From: Metopolophium dirhodum
Lineage: Eukaryota; Arthropoda; Insecta; Hemiptera; Aphididae
Direction of reading: 5' to 3'
Assembly: GCF_019925205.1 (NCBI RefSeq)
Contig: NC_083565.1
Location: 6,491,001 to 6,555,000, forward strand
Length of the DNA stretch: 64,000 bases
The translations under genes and the position numbers were made by a program. Below, piece after piece: positions 23,391-33,300 of the stretch. The notes beneath the pieces are model-generated. The model worked only from the letters and a program-made list of their open reading frames with translations. It made no database searches and was not told the DNA's origin. Each line of letters opens with the position of its first letter. Within the stretch, counting starts at the first letter, position 1.

Positions 23391-24104
23391 TGCATTTATA
23401 ATTAGGTCATTGATCATTGCAGTATAGTTGGGTCTGACCAAGTCAGTAGTTGTTTTGTAAAAATATTTATTTATTTGTATTAACTATATATGTGTGATGT
23501 TTGTGTATGAGGCAATAAGTCTGAAACCTAACGCCATCGATCATAACTTGCTCTGAAATAGTTTCATACATAGAGTTTAATGTCACTTTACTGTGGCGAC
23601 GACGACTACCAGTGCACTGTTCAAATAGCGATGGCAACCGACGTGTGGTGGAAATTATGTATATTCGAGGTTGCTATGGGCAGCCAGTACAAACGCGGCA
23701 ACTCGTAGGGAAAAACATAATATTATACACTGTTGAAAAAAATAGCGTTTCGATTAATAACTATGCTAATAATTTTGCTAGTAATTTTGCATATTCCTCA
23801 AGCTGTAATCCTCCGATCAATTTGAAGTTTATAATTTATAAAAGTATCATCTACATAGCATACTGCAGATCAACCCGTGTAAATTTCAAGTCAATCAGTT
23901 CATTAGTTTAAACTTTAGGTTACAGAGAGGTCGGACCATTTTTTGTAAAATTAAACAGGTTAAATACGAGTTGGCCGTCTCGTCGTCACCAGCTCTTTAT
24001 TTTTACTTAGCTCTGCGCCGCTGGATTATATATTTTACATTTATTTTAATGTATTATTTGCATTAATATGCCACTAAAATAATTATTATACTTCAATTGT
24101 ACAC

Positions 24105-24118
24105 GTTGCCGCAGCAAC
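24105..24118. promoter_or_regulatory. Near-canonical X-box
   Basis: GTTGCC-GC-AGCAAC matches the symmetrical RFX X-box with a 2-nt spacer and sits in a near-palindrome (CACGTTGCC...AGCAACGTG). It lies about 1 kb from the USP-like first exon and about 3 kb upstream of the Rfx promoter. No functional proof. Confidence 0.35.
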
Positions 24119-24184
24119 GTGAGTATAGTGGGATGGATAAGCGGCGGATCGGGGGGACAATATTATATTTTACGATATTTTCGT

Positions 24185-25645
24185 CGTATATGAAAAATCA
24201 GACTTAAAAGTACTTGAACATTTTTGGTTGTAACTTTTAAGCCATCCAATCAAACCGCCTGCGAGTTCCCCCTGTTCCCATCTGCACAATATTTCTGATC
24301 GATTTATATCTTACATGACCTTATATGTTCAGCCGTTTGCCCTGTAGAGCGGGCCGATGGATTAGCACAAATTAGCACGGTTTTCAATGGTACAACTCTG
24401 GCCCCTGTTAATATACGTTAGTGGCTACTCGCTTTTTTTTTATTTCCTTTTTTTTACTAACTTTTTGTTACTGCCGACACGCTGGATCCTAACAAAACCC
24501 CTCCTCGAAACTCGGTGTAAAAAAATCGACAAGTATAAAAAAAACGACTCTATAAAAGTTGCAATATCATTTTATAGCTAAGTCTTCGAACTATATAGAT
24601 ATCATTTGTTAAAATAGTGTAATACAAAATTGAACTTAGCGTTTGGTGACTTTAAAACACTTGTTTGGTAATACTCTACCTATTTCAACCATAGTAGACT
24701 ACATTATTAGGTAGGTAAACTAAGTATGCTATAGTATTTTTACATTTTTAACTTAAGTCACCAAGCTAAGTTTAATTATTCAGCAGACTATTTAAACATA
24801 AATAATATCTATATAGACTTAGTTATAAAATTATATCACAACTTTTAGAGCCTTATTTTTATACTTGGACTTTTTTTTTGTAGTCTTTTATTTAACCAAT
24901 AGACTTATTATTATCAACTTTTTTTTTAAACATACCTGTTTGATACATTTCTTTTGAACAACAACGCTCCTTATGATACTTAATTTTCCTTTTTTTTCTA
25001 TTCTTTTTATTAGTTAAAGCCATTATTATAAACAGTTATTTTATATATTATAATAGTTATATAGTACCTATATAATAATTACAATGGTGAAACGGCAAAC
25101 GCCAAATGTAATAATCAGTACGCACTACACGCTTACGTACGCGGTTTAGGCACACAGCGAACTTGGGATTTCAACAAAAGTTTTAAAATTGCAGCGAGAG
25201 TTAACAGCCGTTGAGGGCAAGTCACGACACACGAAATGATTTGTCCCTGCGAGACCGTGCCGACGCGCCGTCGCAATCGTCCGCGGGTTCGGCGTCGTCG
25301 TCACTCTTCGTACGTCGTCGTCGCCGCCACAGCAACGAAAGTAGTCACATACGAAAAATCGGCCTTAAAGTACTTGAACATTTTTGGTTTTAACTATTAA
25401 TCCATCCAACCAATCGGTTTGCGAGTCCCCCGTTCCCATCGGCACAATATATTTCTGATCGATTGATATATACCCCATAAGTTCAGCCGTTTGCCCTGTA
25501 GAGCGGGCCGATGGATTAGCTCAAACCAGCATGGTTTTTCAATTGTACAATTCTAGTTCCTGTTAATATACGTTAGCGGCTATATTCGATTTTTTTTTAA
25601 CTTAGCTTTGCGCCACTTACTAACTACCGTCGCGCTGGATAATAT
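24185..25645 (+). repeat. Direct repeat pair, about 300 bp each
   Basis: About 24,185-24,500 and 25,338-25,645 are homologous. Both share 'cttgaacatttttggtt', 'cagccgtttgccctgtagag', 'cgggccgatggattagc' and 'cctgttaatatacgttag'. They flank the first exon of the USP-like fragment. A short further match ('ttagctctgcgccgctgga') lies near 24,006. Origin unknown; possibly a duplicated promoter-proximal segment. Confidence 0.7.
25190..25340 (-). promoter_or_regulatory. GC-rich segment upstream of the USP-like first exon
   Basis: CpG-rich DNA (for example 'gtgccgacgcgccgtcgcaa' and 'cgtacgtcgtcgtcgccgcc') stands out from its AT-rich surroundings. It lies 170-320 bp upstream of the minus-strand ATG at 25,023, so a promoter role is plausible. 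An open frame on the plus strand at 25,211-25,393 looks like a composition artefact. Confidence 0.35.
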
Positions 25646-26034
25646 ACGATCTATAAGGTTGAAAGCACGATGCCACGATGTATATAATATTATTTACATC
25701 ACGGTTGAAAGGTTCTCACTGTGCCCTGTGGCCCATAGTGCAGTCTTGTCAACGATGTTCAAAAACCGTCCGTCCGTCTGTTCCTTTCTCGTGTTTGGCG
25801 CCTTTTAAGAAATACCGACGTACCAGCTATATATAGCAGATGCTGCACCCACGATGGCGTGACGACGTCCGGTATTATTATAAGTATAATAACATCGTGT
25901 TTTACCGTTATCCGGTGGATGGTGGTATAATATATTATACATAATACTAAATACATCATAATATATACCACTCGGTCGGTAGCAATACAAGGATTATTGG
26001 CAAACCCTGCTGGACAAATCAAGGACCCGCGTTA

Positions 26035-26300
26035 CATTTTTAGATTCTGAGCGAAACGATTATGAGTGCGTGCACTCGCATATTGTATTGATTTTACAAC
26101 AATGTGTGTTTCTATATTTGTGTCCAATAACACTTTTTTTTAGAAAAAAAATTGCTCTGATTATCAACTTTGGTCGATGTTTCTTATAGAAAATTGGGTA
26201 CTGGCTAGTTGTAGCCTTGTGAAATCCCCGCACTGGCGTGTGAAAACTGTATAGCCCCGCGCCACTAAGAATTATTATATCGCCGCCATCCATAATAATA
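26035..26300 (-). repeat. R1 repeat fragment, inverted
   Basis: 'tttagattctgagcgaaacg' near 26,040 and 'attttacaacaatgtgtgttt' near 26,090 are the reverse complement of the R1 tail at 44.46-44.59 kb. No coding frame. Confidence 0.6.
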
Positions 26301-26304
26301 ATAT

Positions 26305-27000
26305 CTATATCGCATTAATAATTCAACTATTCTCGGAAAAATGTACCATTATTAAAAGTACCATAGGTATTTATCATATAATATGGGTTATTTAAAAATC
26401 AATAATTAAACCGATCCAATATCAAACGGTTCAATAATAACCACCGTCCCCCGTCAGTCGAGTATACGTTTTTGTTCGTTTTTGTTCGTCCTTATTCGAT
26501 TTACCGATTTATATTATTATTTCATATATTATTAAAATTAATTTAAAATATTTGTGCCAAGACAAGTGCCCGACCTACTATCGCTTATACATATAGTTAT
26601 ATATATATTTGTAATTATTTTTTATTTTTCATATCGTTTTTCGATATTTTTATTATTATGGATGGTAGCGAAATAACAAATTTGAGTGGCGGGACTATAT
26701 GTTTTCACACGCTCGGGAAACCAGTACCGAAAGGCAAAAATTGGATAGGTATAGTTTATTGTACTGTTGGGAAATCTAAATTGAAAATTCTCAGTAGTTT
26801 TAAAAATAATTACCCGAAAAACTAAAAAATAGTACACGAATATTTGTTAACATTTTAATATACCTACACTGCATATATTATAGGTAAATATAAGGTTATC
26901 AAGAGATTAGATCATCTTTATTTTTTTCTTTAAATGTCAATAAAAAAAATAGTAAAAGTGCTTGGAAATGTAATACAAGGTACTTCCTCATAAGTTGTTA
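26305..27000. other. AT-rich spacer, no feature recognised
   Basis: Only simple AT-rich DNA is seen, with a small tandem 'gtttttgttc' doublet near 26,467-26,486. No splice-consistent coding region on either strand. Confidence 0.4.
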
Positions 27001-27004
27001 ATTT

Positions 27005-29060
27005 ACAAATTAAAAAAACGGGTATAAATGGGTCACGCTCTCCTAGTTTCCTGTAGGTACTTTAGGTGTCTAGAGAGTCAATGAAATGGATATTGTGTTA
27101 AGAGGACGTGATACCCGCATGTGTTGTCTCCGTCTTACAAGTACGTAAAATAGCAAATTTTACGCACAGCAGAACATGTGTAGATCAGTTAATAAAAAAA
27201 TTAGAGTGAATTGACCTCTTATAAAATCTAAAGTTAAGATTATTATCGAGACAACATCATGGACTTTTTAATATATTTTAATTTTAAAGTGAGTGATGTG
27301 TATTTTAAGATGTTCAAACAATTTATAACTTTAAAATATTCATAACTCGCGTTAAAATTAAAATATAATAAAAAAAACCATGAGGTTGCCTAGATACCTA
27401 ATAATCTTACCTCTAGATTTTATAAGAGGTCAATTCGGTCTAATTTTTAAGCTAACGGAGCACGTGTTCTGCTCTCAATTTGGTATGTTACGCACTTGTA
27501 AGTTGTAAGACGGAGACAACACATGCGGGTATCACGTCCTCTTAAATTTTAATTCAATAATGATATAAAATTATTGTATACGAAAAACGATTCTGAGCGA
27601 AAATACGACGGTCCGTCGTCTGTTAGCCTATAATAATACTAAGTAGGTACCTATACCTATATTTGATAATATTATTTTGATTAAGGTAATTTGATTTACT
27701 ATTAGCATTAATTGTACAAAAGTAGGATAACTTCATTATTTCCAAAATAATTACATTTGAAAATGTCATTGTGTATTTGTGTGTATAAAATATAATAATA
27801 TACTATATAAAAGTTTCATATATAGGTACCTACGAATATTATTTTTAAATTACAACAAAATAACTAAAATCGTTATTCTTAGTTTTAATTAGTAATTTCG
27901 TCCCAAGTCAAGCAGCAGTAGAGAACAAAGGCCGGCGGGTGCGTGTGACACCGGGCCGCAAATAGGATCAACAAACAAGACTGATATATATTTTGTACAT
28001 TGTAAGGTGACGCAGTAAATTCTGCAATCGCCAGATGCTATTATATCGTTTTATGTACCTATATTAATTGTATGCTATAATTTGTGTGTATCTTAAATTG
28101 TATCCACCAATAAACGATGGCAGCAGAGGAGTAGTATATTGTTCGAGCAATTTTGAGCCCCTTTGCAGTCGGTTAAACAAAGGAAAAAAAATCTGAACTT
28201 AAAATGTGTTAAAAACTAACTGTTTATATATACTTTTTAGATTTGTTTGTTACAGCACAAACTATTTATGAGAATCCTTGTTTTGAATTTTCAATCTTTA
28301 TCTATAAAAATTGAATATTTTATCATTTTTTAACTACAAAACAATTTGAACATTTTCGAGATTTTAATAATTGTCATCAAACTTAAAATACTTATAAAAA
28401 ATCATGTATATGAGTCTTTAATATTTTTAAATTGCTATTATAACTACTTATAAGAAACCATGTATTAAAATTTCAAGCTTTTTGACCAAACAAATACAAT
28501 TTTATTAACATTTATAAAATAAAAAAATAAAAATAAAAAATTGAAAATTTCTATAAATAACTCACAACGAGTCAAAATATTTTGAAAATTTTATCATGTA
28601 TAGAAAATATTAATGAATAAACATTTGATCTAAATTTCAAGTACTTACTGTTATTATAGCTATTGAATAACTGCAACAAAATAAGAAAATCGTTGTGTGA
28701 GAATTTGTTAATTTACATAAGTAAGTATCCACTGTCTAACTTCAAATACTCGTAAAAAATTTATTTTTCCGGTAAACTTTTTTTTTAAACGTAGAATAAC
28801 TTAAGGGGAATCTTGTATTAAATTGTCAAAGCTTACATTTTACATATAAATAAAAAATTTTTATGCATTTTTACCTCGAAATGACTTCTCCAATTTTCAT
28901 GCTTTCGATGAATTTTGTCAAAATTTGAACTTTAAATGCATATAAAAAATAATCGTGCCTAGGTATGTATCTTTAATATTTTTGAGCTGTTATTAAAGCA
29001 TCTTAATTATAGCATCTAATATAAGTATCTTTATTTTCAAAAATTCGCATTTTACTGAGG
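27005..29060 (+). repeat. Long degenerate R1 element interrupted by insertions
   Basis: R1 head text near 27,020-27,100 and 27,545-27,630 ('cgattctgagcgaaaatacg') is split by a MITE. R1 interior follows ('taaaatcgttattcttag' near 27,865; 'atgaatttt...aactttaaatgcat' near 28,910-28,940). About 27,905-28,190 is foreign to R1 and includes a GC-rich 'ggccggcgggtgcgtgtgac' segment of unknown origin. Confidence 0.6.
27102..27541. mobile_element. TTAA-flanked MITE (family A), full-length palindromic copy
   Basis: 440 bp with long inverted arms: 'gaggacgtgatacccgcatg' at the left and its counterpart ending 'atcacgtcctc' at the right. It is flanked by TTAA on each side (27,098-27,101 and 27,542-27,545). 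It sits inside R1: the R1 paralogs at 41.2 and 42.8 kb show the uninterrupted 'gttaaatttgaattcaatga'. No coding region. Mobilisation by a piggyBac-type transposase is inferred from the TTAA target. Confidence 0.9.
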
Positions 29061-29064
29061 TGCC

Positions 29065-29480
29065 CTCAGTTCTCACAATCTCACCACATGGGTTTAGAGA
29101 TTCAAGATGGATATAGAAAATTGTATTTCGTTTGTAAATGGTTGCCATAGGTTACAGTTTACAGATTTTAATTGTAACAGTAAATTTAGTTGAAATTAGT
29201 ATTTTTTTATTGTATATATAAATGGTTACCATTGGTTACTCTGGGCCTCGGGCAGTCGGAAGATGAGGCCTCAAATAAACAAATTATATCTTAAAATTTA
29301 AAGTTATATCAATAATAGATTCCTCGAGACCTGGAGGGTGTTTATACTTGATAGCGTATTTTTTTAACCCCAATAGATAGATGAAGAACAGCACACGCAT
29401 TATTAAAAGTAGGTATCGGTTCACGAAAAAGAAATATTGCTTTTTGTTTATTTTTAGGGTTGCCATTGGTTACATATTAT
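29065..29480. repeat. Helitron-like interior fragments
   Basis: 'aaatggttgccataggttac' near 29,137, 'aaatggttaccattggttac' near 29,220 and 'ggttgccattggttac' near 29,458 match the interior of the Helitron-like copies at 23.1 and 34.5 kb. Ends are not defined. No coding region. Confidence 0.45.
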
Positions 29481-29654
29481 TATAATACTATTATGATGAT
29501 ATAATATTATATATTTCGTTGTGAAATATTATTATTCAAATCAGTTTTCGTAATATTGTTAATTAAAAACACAATAATAACAGTAATAACAATCAATATA
29601 ATAATATGATATGATGATATATTAATATATTATAGGCAGGTTACGTATATATTA

Positions 29655-30312
29655 CATTATTGTAATCGTACGCCGTCTCACGAAAGTCAAAGTCCACCCG
29701 CCTCACACTCTCAGCCGTTATCTCGCACTCGCACTCGCACATACGCGGCGTGCCCGAGACCAAAAGTGCTGAACCGCCTGAACCAGCGATGGCTTACCTT
29801 GCTGTCCGGTTGTCCGCGGCATCACTCCACACCGTCTGGCTCGTCGCCGTCCACACCGATCACTGTTCACTGCGCCAGTTACCGTCACGCCACTCATGCG
29901 ATCGTTTGTATAATTTTTCCCGACAAGTATAAATTACCTGTGCGCGTGGTCGCTGTGGCGCCGTACTACGGTAGGATAATAACAAAATAATATCGTCATA
30001 CACATAGTTATTAATAATGTATTCTTTTGTTTATTAAATAGTTTCGAGTGTCGGAGTGTGCCGTGTAATAAAAACGCGTTTTTCGTCGCAGACATTATCT
30101 CGTGTACATAACATATAATATTATAATTGTTTACAATTATCGGTATTTGGTTTTAGTTTTTAGTAATTTTATACCGTCTCGGCGTATTCTATGAGAACGC
30201 CGTGCCATTTCGTTCCGTAGGTATTATCGGTGCTCACCTTCGAACTCTGCTAACCACACGTCATCGTAAAATTATAACCTCGGCCGACCACATCTAGCTC
30301 GAGTCCACCGCG
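29655..30312 (+). promoter_or_regulatory. Promoter and 5' leader of hydrolase gene 1
   Basis: GC-rich island homologous to 49,465-50,040 upstream of the second hydrolase gene. Both share 'attgtaatcgtacgccg', 'ccgagaccaaa...gtgc.gaacc', 'gataatancgacataata'-like text and 'aaaaacgcgttt.tcgtcgcagac'. Conservation of this segment between two otherwise diverged flanks suggests it holds the promoter and 5' UTR. No TATA box was chosen. Confidence 0.6.
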
Positions 30313-33300
30313 ATGGCCGTGCTGGTCGGAGGCCGAGACAACGTGGTGTCCATATCGGCGGCAGAGTCGATAAAAATGTTGGCTTTTTCCGTGGTCTGGG
30401 GCTCGTGGATCGTCGTCAAGAACGCGGCCGTCCGGGCTGTTACCCCGCTCTGGTCGAACGGCGGTGGCCACAGGGACGACGTCGACGGCGACGACAGAGT
30501 GTCCGGCGCCAGGGCCGTTGACGATGACACAGTCGCCACTGCTAGCACCGTCGCCACTGCCGGTGGCAACAAGGCCGCCCGCCGGGCGCCCAGGGACCTT
30601 CCGCCGCCCTGTCTGTCCACCACGGTTTACGGTACCCACTCGTACGTCAAAGTCAAGGTTCCATGTTACTGCAATATCATATAATATTATACCTAACTAA
30701 TATACTTATGTCCTCTAACTCATAAGTCATAACCAGGGTTCGGGACTTTTAGCTCTTATAATCATCAAAATAATCGCTGAAAAAAGTACTATTAAATATT
30801 TCATTATAAGCAATCAAATAAAACTAAAAAATATTGAAATAAGCAAAAAAAAAAGCACGACAAAAACTATCAACACAAGTTTTTTTTTATAATTGTTATA
30901 CTTAAAAATATAAACAAAATTTCACCTTTAAAAAAATCAAGAACTTTTAGTCTTTTTGATTTTTTTAAAACATTTAAACTTCTTTACAGATTTTCTGAAA
31001 ATAATTTTAAAATTGTTTAAGAATACAAAAAAATGTATTAATTTGGCCGGATAGTAGATACTAGATAAGCGAGCCAATACAAGTCCCGGTGTTCATTACT
31101 ATAGGAAGTATGATAAATAGGAGAACAATTATGTTTAGTTCTAGCTTTACCATGGACAATAAAAAATAAAATTATCAACATTTTCTAGGTTTTTGTTTGT
31201 GGTACGTGTTATAATAAATCATAATTAAGCAGAGATATGCAAAACAGCAAAAATAAACAAAAAAACCGAAAATAAACAATCTTTTTTAAAAAATTGTTGA
31301 AAAAACAAATAAAGCATTTTCAAATTTCATAATTGAAACATGACATACACTTCTATTGCACTCTGCTAGTTTTTATGTCAAACCATAAGAATAAGCAAAT
31401 GCTATAGTCCCGAGTCCTGGTCATAACTATAACGTGAATTTTAATTTCCGAAAAAAACAAGAAAAATGCCTTTTAAAAATACGAATTAAAAAATTTATTC
31501 GTATCATTTAAATTTACGTAATTAGAATTTAATAATTTTTTGGTATTGCGATTGATGCAAGTCATAAATAAAACCACCTTACTATATTATATACAGTATG
31601 TCAGTATACATGTTGCACTGCGGTAAATATCTGCATGTAATATTATCTAAATATTGTCAACAACTTCGTTTGCCAAACCGTTGTGCAGCCGCCGTCACTT
31701 TGTCTGGTATAAAGGTATAAACACGTACGTGATACAAATAATACTACAAAGTAAAATAAATTATATAAAAAAAAAATTTTCATTTTTAAGTTCTTTGATT
31801 TATGGAACAAATTTCATGCTTGGAAAGCAATGCATTGGGACATTCAGAAAAAATGCAATCTGTATTTAAATCTGCGCCCTACTACCTACTACCCTGCTAC
31901 CCTCTACTTATTCAAAAACGGTTATTTTTAGATCAAGCGATTTATTGATAGGGTGCCTAAGTAATTGTAAACATTTCTTAATACCTCGGTTTTTTATCGT
32001 CGACTTTCAACTTTTTATCTACTCCTATATGTTACTCGCAATATTTCTAAGTTCAATATATACTTATAACAATAATTTAAGGTAATATAAATATAAAATT
32101 GTATAGGTGTAGGTACGTACCTACTTTGAAAGTTTTTTTTCTCGCTTTAAGTGTGGCAATAATTTCATTATATAAAAAGTTGTTGACAATTCACGTTCGT
32201 TGTAGGATATAATAAATTTGAATGCTCGTTAACTTCTTTTGTCCAATATTTGATCTCGAGTAATTTGAAAATATTTTGAAATTGAATGATTTTAAGCTTA
32301 TTGAACCTTTTACAACTGGTAGTCGTTACAGGAATATTGTTAAGAAATTTTCTTAAAACTATTTCTACATTAGGATTTTGTAGGTTTTGTCTGCGACTAA
32401 TCGATAATTGATAATATGTTATCAGAATTAGACTTTGGTCTTCTAGTGGTAACTGGTATTTGGTTTGGAGTGTTTGGGCTATTCTTCTGAAGCCATCTAA
32501 GGCTTATCTACCTTAGGCGTTTAGGACAAAATTTGATTGTTAGATTGTTTTTTCAATTTTATTTGCTTCTGAGAATGGTTGAGGAGCCATTATTTATTAA
32601 CATCTAAAATAAAATCCTAAAAAAATGTATGTGAAATATGAGTATTAGTATAATACTGATGGTTCTAGGTCATTTTGTACGGTCAAGCAAAAAAAGGTCA
32701 AAACACGGACACTTTGTTCTATTATATACATTATAAATAAAGCATATTTTATTATATTGTAAATATAAGTTAGTAATATACATTTGTATGTTCACAGTCT
32801 TTTTTTTTTCGCCGCGGTAATTTCACAACGTTCAAGTGAGGATATCCCGCTTGAACACAATGATTTTACCGTGACAAAAATCACGAGGAAATTTCACAGT
32901 CGTTGTTCACCTATTTGCCCCTCACACAAAAATATTTACCGTAAAGCATTTTACAGGGAGATTTCACATTTTTTGTCCACGAATTCTCCCCTTACACAAA
33001 ATATTTACTGTATTTTAAAATTACAGGGTGTTTGCACACTCAAAATCGGTTATGCCCCTTACTCAAATATATTTACCGTGTACACACCAAATGTTTTTTT
33101 CCCAACAAACCTAATTATAAAACTGAAATTATTAAAAGAAATCTGAAAAATCTAAATTCAAATTATCGTATGGGTAAGCTATCGAGTTCAAAAATACTTT
33201 AACGTTTGTTAGATTACAATCTTTTGATAACAAATTTTTGCTGCCTTTCTGTAATCCGATTATCATAAATCGTGGTCTTTATAATTTTGAAGCAGTTTTC

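Larger units (their letters stand above)
22875..25023 (-). pseudogene. Ubiquitin-specific-protease-like C-terminal fragment
   Basis: The exon at 23,065-22,875 encodes 62 aa ending LVELNC. It carries the USP His-box region (VICHHGSSMMSAHYT, then a WVRCND turn), the usual C-terminal end of a USP catalytic domain where the HYT histidine is catalytic. An upstream exon at 25,023-24,936 starts MALTNKKNRKKRKIKYHK, has a GTATGT donor and ends in phase 1, the phase the USP exon needs. A direct join would give 92 aa without the Cys box, so it could not be an active protease. No exon with the Cys box was found between them. A Helitron-like element (23,065-23,390) starts exactly at the acceptor. I read this as a truncated copy, or a gene using a transposon-derived splice site. 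Joining the two exons is inference; the USP similarity is strong. Confidence 0.5.

Noticed and set aside
23612..23911. 99-codon open frame on the plus strand
   Set aside because: No motif and no homologous or splice support; the region looks non-coding.
30250..30639. Long minus-strand open frames opposite hydrolase exon 1 (and opposite 50,013-50,379)
   Set aside because: They are antisense shadows of a GC-rich coding exon; the plus frame has the conserved anchor and splices into the hydrolase domain.
32784..33146. Open frames of 60-120 codons in the 32.8-33.6 kb region
   Set aside because: They arise from the arms of the foldback element and repeat in mirror image; no protein family.
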